DNA from: Bacteroidales bacterium
GTDB taxonomy: Bacteria > Bacteroidota > Bacteroidia > Bacteroidales > NBLH01
Length of the DNA stretch: 9,449 nucleotides
Reading direction: 5' to 3'
Assembly (NCBI GenBank): GCA_029210905.1
Contig: JARGGF010000107.1
Span: 1 to 9,449 of the forward strand
Shown: positions 1 to 7,269 of the stretch, piece by piece
Position numbering within the stretch: the stretch's first letter is position 1
Layout of the letters: each line of letters begins with the position of its first letter
Made by a program: the position numbers and the translations under genes
Notes under the pieces: model-generated
The model's database searches: none
What the model saw: only the letters and a program-made list of their open reading frames with translations
What the model was told of the DNA's origin: nothing

Positions 1-874
1 TGAACTTCACAGGTTAAACGACACCAGCCTGGTATGGACTTTCAGTACAGCACTAGTACCTGAGAAAATACCTAAACCTAAATACTGGACTATTTTAGGC
101 AGCGGAAAAATGGATATTGCCCAGGTTTGGGTGGATCAATGGGTAAAAGGGGGAGAAAACAGTTTAAGTACGCTATTTATTATTAACTTCCAGGCCAATT
201 ATAAGAAAAAGAAAATTCGTTGGGACAATGATTTTGAATACCGATATGGTTTCCTAAGAACAGGCGATGCACCACTCCGAAAAAATGAAGATAAATTTAA
301 AGTTAATAGTGTTTTTAACTATTACGCTGTAAAAAAATGGTACTATAGTTTCACCAACACACTTCAAAGCCAGTTTTTTAAAGGTTATAAGTATGAAAGC
401 GATACAAGTTATGTGGTCTCGGATAGGGCAGCGCCTTTATATTATACGGCCGCTCTAGGAATGAACTATTTTCCTTTAAAACAATTGTCGGTTTTTTTTT
501 CTCCGTTTACCAACAAGCTGACTTATGTGCGTGATACAGTTTTAGTTGATCAAACATCATATGGCGTGCCACACGGAAAAAAAATGAAAAATGAACCGGG
601 AGCCATTATCAAGTCAATTTTGAATTGGGACATTACCCATAACATCAACCTGTTAAGCAAACTTGACTTATTTACCAGATATGATGATTTAGAAAAATAT
701 AATCTGGATTGGGAGGTCACGCTTACCTTTAAATTCAATAATTTTGTAAACGCCACATTTAACACACATTTGCTCTACGATCCTGATGTAAGCATTGAAG
801 ATAAAAATGGCAATATGATTAACCCTTTTCAATTTAAAGAGGTGCTGAGTATTGGGCTTTTCTATAAAATATAA
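1..874 (+). CDS. DUF3078-like outer-membrane protein, 3' portion
   Basis: The reading frame is open from base 2 to the TAA at 872-874 and has no start in the window, so the N-terminus lies upstream; 290 residues are visible. The first ATG in frame (base 110) sits in the middle of a conserved stretch and is not a credible start. Residues reading WVDQWVKGGENSLS, then a W-D-N-D-x-E-Y-R-Y-G segment and an FFSPFTNKLTYV segment, follow the pattern of the Bacteroidota DUF3078 family as I know it (tryptophan, GG, N-S, then alternating aromatic strands). The remainder alternates hydrophobic and polar residues with many Y, F and W, as in transmembrane beta-strands, and the chain ends in FYKI, close to the aromatic end expected of a beta-barrel. 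Members are thought to be outer-membrane proteins of unknown function. I infer the same location here. The family call is by pattern memory and fairly secure; the role is not known. Confidence 0.75.
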   Translation, partial: ELHRLNDTSLVWTFSTALVPEKIPKPKYWTILGSGKMDIAQVWVDQWVKGGENSLSTLFIINFQANYKKKKIRWDNDFEYRYGFLRTGDAPLRKNEDKFKVNSVFNYYAVKKWYYSFTNTLQSQFFKGYKYESDTSYVVSDRAAPLYYTAALGMNYFPLKQLSVFFSPFTNKLTYVRDTVLVDQTSYGVPHGKKMKNEPGAIIKSILNWDITHNINLLSKLDLFTRYDDLEKYNLDWEVTLTFKFNNFVNATFNTHLLYDPDVSIEDKNGNMINPFQFKEVLSIGLFYKI

Positions 875-920
875 TTTGTGTTCATCCAAAAAGTCCACTA
901 ACTGCATTACGCCTGAATTA

Positions 921-974
921 TAAAACCGTCTTCCGCCAGCTAGCATACTCCTGTGTTTACATGCTTCGCAAGCC
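921..974. repeat. GC-richer intergenic island, possible dispersed repeat
   Basis: The 271 bases between the first two genes are mostly AT-rich, but this stretch is about half G+C (27 of 54 by hand count). It contains a small hairpin, GCTTCGCAAGC at 963-973. The octamer GCTTCGCA occurs at 963-970 and again at 991-998, and TTATAAAA flanks the island at 918 and 978. No second copy of the whole stretch is present in this window. A minus-strand frame is open across it (to base 1012) but runs antisense into the 3' end of the preceding gene and has no supporting features. The composition and flanking short repeats suggest a dispersed intergenic element rather than a gene; this is inference. Confidence 0.25.
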
Positions 975-1091
975 TTGTTATAAAAAATTAGCTTCGCAGA
1001 GAACGCTTGCACTAAGTTCTGAATTATTATGTAAATGGTTTTTATTTTCGAAACTACATTATTATCAGTTAAAACAAATTGATAAATATCA

Positions 1092-1121
1092 TTGGTCGAC
1101 CGTTATTTTTTTTTAAGTTTG
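1092..1121 (+). promoter_or_regulatory. Bacteroidota-type promoter of the beta-barrel gene
   Basis: TTG at 1092-1094 is followed by exactly 19 bases and then TAAGTTTG at 1114-1121, a full match to the -7 element TAnnTTTG of the Bacteroides primary sigma factor, at the known spacing from a -33 TTTG-like element. Transcription would begin near 1128, leaving a leader of about 18 bases before the ATG at 1146. The site also argues against a longer protein starting at the TTG at 1092. Confidence 0.7.
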
Positions 1122-1145
1122 TGTTCTAAATTTAAAATTGATTAC

Positions 1146-1751
1146 ATGAAAAAACTTACGATTTTATTGATTTTAGGCATAATGGTTTCGTTGCCATTGA
1201 AAGCGCAAGTTACCCCTTTTAAATTTGAAATCGGTGGCCTTTATGGATTACCCACAGATAATGCTTATAAAGGAGGCGTTGGATTTTATGCCCATCCTAG
1301 TTATTATTTAAACGACAACCTTAATCTGGGGATTAAAGCAGAAGGTGTTATTTTAGGTGGAGCAGATGATTTGGGTACCAATGTAACGATATCTGCCATA
1401 GCATCATACATGGTTACTTCAAATTATTATTTTGGAGTAAGCAAAGTCAGGCCATATTTCGGATTGGGAGCTGGTTTATTTTCATTGGGTTCTGTTTCAA
1501 TGGATGATGGTTCGGGCAACACTGCGAATTTTGAGTATGGTGACAAATTTGGTGCGGAGGCAAAAGCAGGACTGGATTTAGGACATTTTACACTGAATGT
1601 AGCCTACAATATGATATTTGGAATTGATTCTCATTTAGCTAAAAAAGATTACCTTACCGTTGGTATCGGCGTTTTCTTTGGCGGTGGCGTTAAAGGAAAA
1701 GGAGGTAGTAAAAGTAAGTATATAACTATTGATGAAGATGAAGATATTTAA
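1146..1751 (+). CDS. small outer-membrane beta-barrel protein
   Basis: This 201-residue protein begins with a typical Sec signal peptide: MKK, a hydrophobic core (LTILLILGIMVSL) and a likely cleavage after Ala20 (LKA-Q). The mature part consists of short amphipathic strands with glycine turns and aromatic residues (LGIKAEGVILGGA, RPYFGLGAGLFSLGS, AGLDLGHFTLNVAYN, TVGIGVFFGGG), as in OmpA/OmpW-like eight-stranded barrels. The frame stays open upstream to a TTG at 1092, but that triplet is the -33 element of the promoter, and the ATG at 1146 places the signal peptide at the start. Unusually, the last strand (residues 170-180) is followed by a hydrophilic tail of about 20 residues, basic then acidic (KGKGG...DEDED), instead of ending in an aromatic residue. 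It is transcribed alone between its own promoter and a terminator-like hairpin. Function beyond an outer-membrane location cannot be told. Confidence 0.85.
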   Translation: MKKLTILLILGIMVSLPLKAQVTPFKFEIGGLYGLPTDNAYKGGVGFYAHPSYYLNDNLNLGIKAEGVILGGADDLGTNVTISAIASYMVTSNYYFGVSKVRPYFGLGAGLFSLGSVSMDDGSGNTANFEYGDKFGAEAKAGLDLGHFTLNVAYNMIFGIDSHLAKKDYLTVGIGVFFGGGVKGKGGSKSKYITIDEDEDI

Positions 1752-1801
1752 TCCATTTTATTGATATACAGCTACTTATTCTTATTTAAAAAAATTAAAA
1801 T

Positions 1802-1847
1802 TGCACTCTCTGAAATCTTTTAAAGGATGAACGGGGTGCATTTTTTT
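1802..1847 (+). terminator. possibly bidirectional terminator between convergent genes
   Basis: TGCACTCT at 1802-1809 can pair with GGGGTGCA at 1833-1840 (eight pairs, two of them G-T), and the intervening loop can fold again (ATCTTT with AAAGGAT). Seven T follow directly at 1841-1847. On the other strand the same stem is followed by AATTTTAATTTTTTT (complement of 1786-1800). It can therefore end both the beta-barrel gene and the minus-strand helicase gene that converges on it. The long loop lowers certainty. Confidence 0.6.
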
Positions 1848-1858
1848 ATTTTATCCCT

Positions 1859-1986
1859 CTAATAGAAAAATTTTTGATTACAATATCTTAAAAGATCTTC
1901 CTGCAAATCATTGATATAGCGATCAGTGGTATCGTACTTATGGTTGCCTTATTTTTTGGATCGTCTAATTTAACCACCAGTTTCAT
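1859..1986 (-). pseudogene. short frameshifted coding remnant downstream of the helicase-nuclease
   Basis: On the minus strand an ATG at 1986-1984 opens a frame reading MKLVVKLDDPKNKA and then an uncharged hydrophobic stretch ending at a TAA (1888-1890), 32 residues in all. In the frame one base off, bases 1945 to 1862 read NHKYDTTDRYINDLQEDLLR and eight more residues before a TAG at 1859-1861. That second half is charged and amphipathic like a real helix, and adding one base near 1946-1949 joins the two halves into one sensible reading of about 43 residues. This may be a decayed small gene, a single-base sequence error in a short real gene, or chance. It lies 36 bases after the helicase-nuclease stop and on the same strand. 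I do not recognise the product. Confidence 0.3.
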
Positions 1987-2022
1987 CTCCGGTAATTATA
2001 CGGAATACAACATATTGATATT

Positions 2023-5000
2023 TCAATTACCTGTATCACTTTCCTCCGCTATCAAAATGCTGTTATCAATTTCGCTTACAAAGTGCAACAACTTTTCAAT
2101 TTCTTTTCCTGGATCAGGCCACCATGATTTGGACCAGATTCGGTAAAAATGCAAACCTTGTGATTCCAATATCTTTTTGCGGTGCAAATCGTGCGAATAC
2201 GCCTGGTCTGTATTGTGCCAGTTGGCACCATCGCACTCTATAGCAATCAGGGGCTTTTGATTTTCATCAAGTAACACAAAATCAATTAAATAACCTCCTA
2301 ATTTGTATTGGATTACAAAGCGATCAGCCTTAATAAAACAAGTCAGGTAATCGTAAACTTCTTTTTCAAATGCAGAGGCAACCGCTTGCTGGGTATTTTC
2401 ATATTTTTCTTCCTCACAGCCCTGTTGTATTATTTTTAATATACTTTGTCGTTGTTCTTCATTATCATACTCAACAGCCCTGCAATAATCAAGATAGGCA
2501 TACAAAATTGCTTTTCCTTTGTTCCCACTGCTTATGATTTCATCCTGATAGCCTGATCCAAAATATTCTTCAGGAATAGATGTAAAGACATACAACTGCT
2601 TTTTAGCCCTCGTAATAATAACATTAAGCAATTTATAACCTTTGGCAGTGTTGATTGGTCCAAAATTCTGGCGGAATTTACCCTCTGCGTTTTTACCGAA
2701 TGTAGTAGAAATCATTATGATATCGCGCTCATCACCCTGGATATTTTCAAGATTTTTCACAAACCACTCTACTTCATTTCCTATCAGGTTCATTTTCGCC
2801 CTGAATTCTTCATCTTTAATACATTCATCGTTGATTAAATCTTTTAAAAGATTCCGTTGTTGCATATTAAAAGTTGCAATACCGAGACTTGGATAACTAC
2901 CATCTTTATTTACAGGATAATTTCCTTTTAAATAATCAATAATGCGCATGGCCTCATCAAGGTTGGTATTATCATTTCTGTAAAGCCCGTTAACATTAAA
3001 ATATCGGATGGGTTTGTAAGTGTTTTTTTCAGGCATTGGTATCAGGCGCCCGCCATAAAAAGCTATGTTTGAAAAATCGATTAAATAGGGATGTTTTGAT
3101 CGGTAATGGTAATCAAGAAATGAGATATTGATTTTATTTGGGTTCATGCTGTTGCCGAAATCCAAAAGTGATTCACTTTCAGCAAGATAAAGCGGGTTTG
3201 TTTTATCAAAATTCGATTTTGGAGCCTCGTCCTCTTCCACTTCATCCTCAATTTCAAGCGAAATATCACTTGCAAAATAGTTTGATGGTGGCATTTGATG
3301 CTTATCGCCCGAAATTACTTTAATTTTGCCACGAACCAGGGCAGGATAGGTATCTTCAAGTCTTAGCTGACTTGCCTCATCAAACAGCACAATCTCGAAC
3401 AAATGTTGCTGCAACGGCAAAATGGAGCTACAAACAACAGGGTTCACCAAAACAACCGGAAAAACATCGGTAAACAGCTCAAACTCATCGTGCAAAATAG
3501 AGCGCAAAGTATTCTTTCGTGAATATTGAGAATTTTTTCGGTAATTAAAAAGCCACTTGATATTGCTTTGTTCATTAAACAACTGGATGGACTGGTATGA
3601 TTTTTCTTCCCAAAGCTTCAGAATTTTATGCCTATGCAGCGCTTTTAGCTCATCCTGCAGTTCTCCAATCCGGTCGAGGCTTTTTGCGTTAAAATTATAT
3701 TGTTCAGTATCGCCAGTCCTGGATTCAATAAACAAATTCAGGTAGTTCAGCCTAAAGACATCCTTCCATTCTTTAGGACCAGAGTAATCACTAAGTTTAG
3801 AAATGCATTCATAACCAAGCGAATCGAGAGCATCATAGAAAAATCGCCAATCATAGTATTCTTTAAACCATTTTTTACTTTCAATGCATAGTTTTAAATC
3901 CTGAATTAAATCATCAACATCATTTTTAATAGGATGAAATCCTTTGATTATCTGCAATAAATTAATATTGGTATTGTTCATTGCATTTTCTGATATTGTT
4001 CTGTTAATCTCATCAAATTCTTTTTTAAAAACCTCCTGGAAAAATTTGATAGCTTTATGTTTACCTGAAAAAACACTTTTAAGAATTCCTGAGGATTTAA
4101 AATTAATTTCAGTATTTCTTAACTCATCAGGAATCTTCTCATGCGCAAGAGCAACCACGTTAAGCCCCTCTTCAATATCAGATAATTGTTTAATATGAGT
4201 TTCAATATTATCGTACAATGATTGAAATTCCATAATCTTTGCACTTAGTGTATTGATATTCAGTAATTTTGTAGTAGAAAAGTGAATGTAGGTTTTCTGT
4301 AATTCATCAGCCAGATTTTTCCAATAATTTAGCAATGCCTCAATGTTAAAGCTAAAATCTTCTATGCTTTCCGGGTTATAAATCTCCAGCAAATTTTTGT
4401 TTAGCTTTTCAATTTTTGTTTCTGAAATATCAAAATAAGAAGTTTCAATGTTTTCCAGGAATTCAATTTCGGAATTTATTCGGTCAAACAACTGATTTTC
4501 AATAGGAATAGAATATTGTTCGGTAAAGTTATCTTTTGACAACAGATTGTAGACGAAGGCTGGTTCTGGAATTTCTTCGTACAAATCAGCAGCTTGTTCA
4601 ATTTGATTGATTAAATTATTATATTCTTCGTCCTGGTATTCAAAATCAAGGTCTTGCAATAAACGATCGTTTTTCTCAATGGTCTTTTTTAAATTGAGGT
4701 ATTCCGATATCATTTCCTGCACATTGTAGCCTCTGAACAAAGTTTTAAGCAGATTGTGGTGACGTTTGTTAAAATCAAGCACCAAATCATGATATTTTTG
4801 GAGCTTGGTATCATAATCATTTTCATTAAATCCACGGTTTTCCGGTCTCTCAGTTTCTGACAGAGTTCTTACAGTATCGATTATCTGCTTTCTGTCCCGG
4901 TTTACATCATCAATAATGGCAATTAATTTATCCAGCCCTAATTTTTTTAAATTATTAAAAATAACATCCAAAGCTGTCTTTTTTTCACAAACCACCAGTA

Positions 5001-6030
5001 TTTTTTTCCCATTTTCAAGACTATTGGTAATAATGGCTGTCAAACTCTGACTTTTACCGGTTCCGGGAGGCCCCTGAATAACTTTATATTCCTTCTGATC
5101 TATGGTATTTATGATTTCCTCCTGGCTCGGATCTGTGGGCACTGAAGTATTCTTTGAGGTAAGGAACGATTCAAGCTGAATTTCTTCAAATCCATAATTT
5201 TCAAAATGTTCTGCTAAATTATCTGAATCCTTAATAATACTTTGCTTTTGTGTTTTGAACAGGCCAAATATACCCGACCACAAAATCCAGGGTTTATCTT
5301 CAGTTTTACTTTCAATTTCCTCTTTATCCGGACAAGCTTCAACAATGGCTTTATCAATTTCAGCTTTTGCATTAAACTTTGATAAAATGCTATTGACAAT
5401 TTCAAGTAATTCACGTTCGTCTATCAGGTTGTCTTCCAGAAAGTTACCTGAAAGATCATTTAGAGTAATATTCTCATCATTCGCTATATGCGAAATTAAT
5501 ACTTCATTAATATAAATTGGAGATTCTTCAATTTGATCAATAATCCACTCATTTTGTTTTACATCTGAGCGCTTAATATCAAGACTCCAGATCAGAACCG
5601 GGGCTTTAATAACTTTGTTTGGTTCTTTTTTACTGCGTTTAATTAGCAAGGGGTACCCAAAACTGAAAGTTTTAATTCCATGCTCCAGATAGCTGTCTTC
5701 GTCCTGGTTTACAATAGAATTTAGCTTCCTTGCTATCAAATCGTACTTTTTCTTTATATTTTCATTAAGTCCTTTGAATGGTACATTATCGAAATTAATT
5801 TTATATTGGAATTTTGCTTTAATCAGAAGGTTATTGAACAAAAAATCATCGGAAAGTTTTCCATTCTTTGATTCAAACAACTGCTCATCTGCATCATGCC
5901 CACTTATAATATCAAGTTTGATTAAGTCCAGACGAGTAGCCAGTCGACCTGGCAAGGCATTTAGATGAATAGAATTAAGGTTTCCGGTCTTCAGCTTATT
6001 GCTTAAATAGGAGATAAACTTTTTGTTCAT
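2023..6030 (-). CDS. DUF4011-like superfamily 1 helicase with C-terminal Vsr/DUF559-like nuclease domain
   Basis: This 1335-residue protein appears to couple ATP-driven movement on nucleic acid to DNA cutting. Domains in order: residues 1 to about 230 resemble the DUF4011 N-terminal region (the part around KAPVLIWSLDIKR and SPIYINEVL); a UPF1/Dna2-like SF1 helicase follows with Walker A GPPGTGKS at 320-327, motif II DEASQ at 884-888, motif III GDKHQMPPS at 908-916, motif IV YHYRS with Arg977, motif V QGDERD at 1098-1103 and motif VI with Arg1141 in ITRAKKQLYVF. Between Walker A and motif II lie about 555 residues, largely charged helices and probably coiled coil. Residues 1220-1330 fit the REase_MTES_1575/DUF559, Vsr-like fold: Glu1222/Glu1224, Asp1250 in LIDFVL, Glu1265-Cys-Asp1267-Gly followed by WH, and RIWSKSWWPDP at 1297-1307. 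All catalytic positions look intact. The ATG is the only start after an in-frame stop upstream. Proteins of this layout occur in phage-defence loci (the helicase-Vsr type called Hhe is similar); defence here is inference. No methylase or other partner is adjacent. Confidence 0.88.
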   Translation of the reverse strand: MNKKFISYLSNKLKTGNLNSIHLNALPGRLATRLDLIKLDIISGHDADEQLFESKNGKLSDDFLFNNLLIKAKFQYKINFDNVPFKGLNENIKKKYDLIARKLNSIVNQDEDSYLEHGIKTFSFGYPLLIKRSKKEPNKVIKAPVLIWSLDIKRSDVKQNEWIIDQIEESPIYINEVLISHIANDENITLNDLSGNFLEDNLIDERELLEIVNSILSKFNAKAEIDKAIVEACPDKEEIESKTEDKPWILWSGIFGLFKTQKQSIIKDSDNLAEHFENYGFEEIQLESFLTSKNTSVPTDPSQEEIINTIDQKEYKVIQGPPGTGKSQSLTAIITNSLENGKKILVVCEKKTALDVIFNNLKKLGLDKLIAIIDDVNRDRKQIIDTVRTLSETERPENRGFNENDYDTKLQKYHDLVLDFNKRHHNLLKTLFRGYNVQEMISEYLNLKKTIEKNDRLLQDLDFEYQDEEYNNLINQIEQAADLYEEIPEPAFVYNLLSKDNFTEQYSIPIENQLFDRINSEIEFLENIETSYFDISETKIEKLNKNLLEIYNPESIEDFSFNIEALLNYWKNLADELQKTYIHFSTTKLLNINTLSAKIMEFQSLYDNIETHIKQLSDIEEGLNVVALAHEKIPDELRNTEINFKSSGILKSVFSGKHKAIKFFQEVFKKEFDEINRTISENAMNNTNINLLQIIKGFHPIKNDVDDLIQDLKLCIESKKWFKEYYDWRFFYDALDSLGYECISKLSDYSGPKEWKDVFRLNYLNLFIESRTGDTEQYNFNAKSLDRIGELQDELKALHRHKILKLWEEKSYQSIQLFNEQSNIKWLFNYRKNSQYSRKNTLRSILHDEFELFTDVFPVVLVNPVVCSSILPLQQHLFEIVLFDEASQLRLEDTYPALVRGKIKVISGDKHQMPPSNYFASDISLEIEDEVEEDEAPKSNFDKTNPLYLAESESLLDFGNSMNPNKINISFLDYHYRSKHPYLIDFSNIAFYGGRLIPMPEKNTYKPIRYFNVNGLYRNDNTNLDEAMRIIDYLKGNYPVNKDGSYPSLGIATFNMQQRNLLKDLINDECIKDEEFRAKMNLIGNEVEWFVKNLENIQGDERDIIMISTTFGKNAEGKFRQNFGPINTAKGYKLLNVIITRAKKQLYVFTSIPEEYFGSGYQDEIISSGNKGKAILYAYLDYCRAVEYDNEEQRQSILKIIQQGCEEEKYENTQQAVASAFEKEVYDYLTCFIKADRFVIQYKLGGYLIDFVLLDENQKPLIAIECDGANWHNTDQAYSHDLHRKKILESQGLHFYRIWSKSWWPDPGKEIEKLLHFVSEIDNSILIAEESDTGN

Positions 6031-6093
6031 ACTGATTTCATATATATAATAACCAATCTGCTTTAATTGGAAGATCTTTGATTTTCAAACAGG

Positions 6094-6124
6094 TAAAGTT
6101 AATTTTTTGTGGAAAATTGTCAAA
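6094..6124 (-). promoter_or_regulatory. candidate promoter of the helicase-nuclease gene
   Basis: Read on the minus strand, TTTG (bases 6124-6121) is followed by 19 bases and then TAACTTTA (6101-6094), which matches the Bacteroidota -7 element TAnnTTTG at all but the last base. Transcription would start near 6087, giving a leader of about 57 bases. This would allow the gene to be expressed independently of the glycosyltransferase gene upstream, from which no clear terminator separates it. Confidence 0.5.
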
Positions 6125-6153
6125 AAAAATAAACAAATATTTAATCTTATCAA

Positions 6154-7035
6154 TTATAAAACAGATTTAATGCGTTTCAGCTTATTTACAAATGATTCCC
6201 ACTTAGTAATTTGGGGATTAGAAAGCAAGCTGAAATCCCCTCCCCGTTTCAGGTATTTAGTAGTAAAAAAGTTTGAACTTATTCCCCATTTTTTAAGGAA
6301 TATTTTTTTACCATTATTTATTCTTATTCTATTGGTAGATTTGGAGCCAAAATGATATACTCTGCTCTTTCCCAAGCCTTTAAAATGGCGAACTCCTATC
6401 TGCCAGAGTTTCATAGATAGATCGGGATCGGAATAGAAACCAGGTGAAAATTCAATGCTCATCCCTCCTACTAAGTCCCAGAGTGCCAAAGGAACAATAT
6501 TTGGAGGCCAGGTGCTTCCATTCCAATCTGCTTTAATATATGTGTTAAACTCACAAAGGAGCTTTTCTTCTTTAAAATCGGAAACAGATCTCCCATAGTT
6601 GGCAACAATCACACATGGATTCCCTGTGTTGTCTGGCTCAATCATGGTGCCTGAAAGCATAAAATTTTGATGTCCAATCTTTTCAATTTCGTTGTGAAAT
6701 TCCAGATCCCAATCAGGTAAAAAGTACATGTCGTCGTTGGCATAAACTATATAATTGGTTTTAATCAGGGAGCGGGCACTGTTTAAACCATAACAAATAC
6801 CAATGTTTTTGTGACTATGTACGTAATCAATATCTTGCTGTGAATCAACCCATTCCGATGTGCCATCTTTGCCTTCATTTACAATAACAATAATCTGATG
6901 ACGAAAATAAGAGTTTTTTTTTATACTTCCGATACATAATTTCAAAAATTCCATATTGTTCCACGTAGGGATTAAGATGGTATATTTAAAATCGGCGCCT
7001 GTAGTTCTTTTCTTTGTTGTAAATTTTTCAAGCAT
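6154..7035 (-). CDS. family 2 glycosyltransferase
   Basis: This 293-residue protein is a soluble GT-A fold glycosyltransferase of family 2, which transfers a sugar from a nucleotide donor, usually onto cell-surface glycans. The sequence shows the first strand and donor-binding loop TILIPTWNN at 19-27, the NIGICYGLN segment at 77-85, the metal-binding acidic motif ANDDMYF at 99-105 (Asp101, Asp102), and a likely acceptor-side region WDLVGGMSIEFSPGFYSDPD at 186-205 followed by Asp205 and the conserved histidine at 228 (RVYHFGS). There is no membrane segment, so it would act in the cytoplasm. The start at 7035 is fixed by an in-frame stop a few bases upstream. Sugar, acceptor and pathway cannot be deduced: no other polysaccharide genes surround it, which is unusual for this family. 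It lies 123 bases upstream of the helicase-nuclease on the same strand. Confidence 0.85.
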   Translation of the reverse strand: MLEKFTTKKRTTGADFKYTILIPTWNNMEFLKLCIGSIKKNSYFRHQIIVIVNEGKDGTSEWVDSQQDIDYVHSHKNIGICYGLNSARSLIKTNYIVYANDDMYFLPDWDLEFHNEIEKIGHQNFMLSGTMIEPDNTGNPCVIVANYGRSVSDFKEEKLLCEFNTYIKADWNGSTWPPNIVPLALWDLVGGMSIEFSPGFYSDPDLSMKLWQIGVRHFKGLGKSRVYHFGSKSTNRIRINNGKKIFLKKWGISSNFFTTKYLKRGGDFSLLSNPQITKWESFVNKLKRIKSVL

Positions 7036-7238
7036 AATTCTTTAATGCTGTTTAGATTCGTGATGTTAAAAAAATACCTAAAAGTATCTTTTAATGGCAA
7101 ATTGACAAAATGAATTTCCAAGACCTCAAAATAATTCTTTATAACAATGAATATCAAAATTTTAGCGCCTAATGGTGAAATATTTAACTTCATTACTATT
7201 CAAAGTATAAGCATATGCAAAATTGCATTAATTTTCAT

Positions 7239-7246
7239 TATATTTG
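7239..7246 (+). promoter_or_regulatory. -7 element of the TPR-LemA gene promoter
   Basis: TATATTTG matches the Bacteroidota -7 consensus TAnnTTTG exactly. Only a poor -33 match (TATG at 7214-7217, 21 bases upstream) is present. The expected start near 7253 leaves a short A-rich leader before the ATG at 7270. The remainder of the 234-base gap between the divergent glycosyltransferase and this gene is AT-rich. I see no clear promoter in it for the minus-strand gene. Confidence 0.5.
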
Positions 7247-7269
7247 CTATAGCTACCTAAAAAAGTATT

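Noticed and set aside
689..1012. Minus-strand frame of 107 codons across the first intergenic gap
   Set aside because: It overlaps the 3' end of the DUF3078-like gene in antisense, has no promoter or membrane/domain feature, and its open state is best explained by the GC-richer island.
1940..2146. Plus-strand frame of 68 codons
   Set aside because: It runs antisense into the 3' end of the helicase-nuclease gene and has no independent support.
6116..6121. TTGACA on the minus strand, like an E. coli -35 box
   Set aside because: The organism is most likely a Bacteroidota member; the site fits better as the -33 TTTG element with a correctly spaced -7 element.
6972..7193. Minus-strand frame of 73 codons overlapping the glycosyltransferase start
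   Set aside because: It overlaps a well-supported gene in another frame, lacks any recognisable motif, and no promoter is visible upstream.
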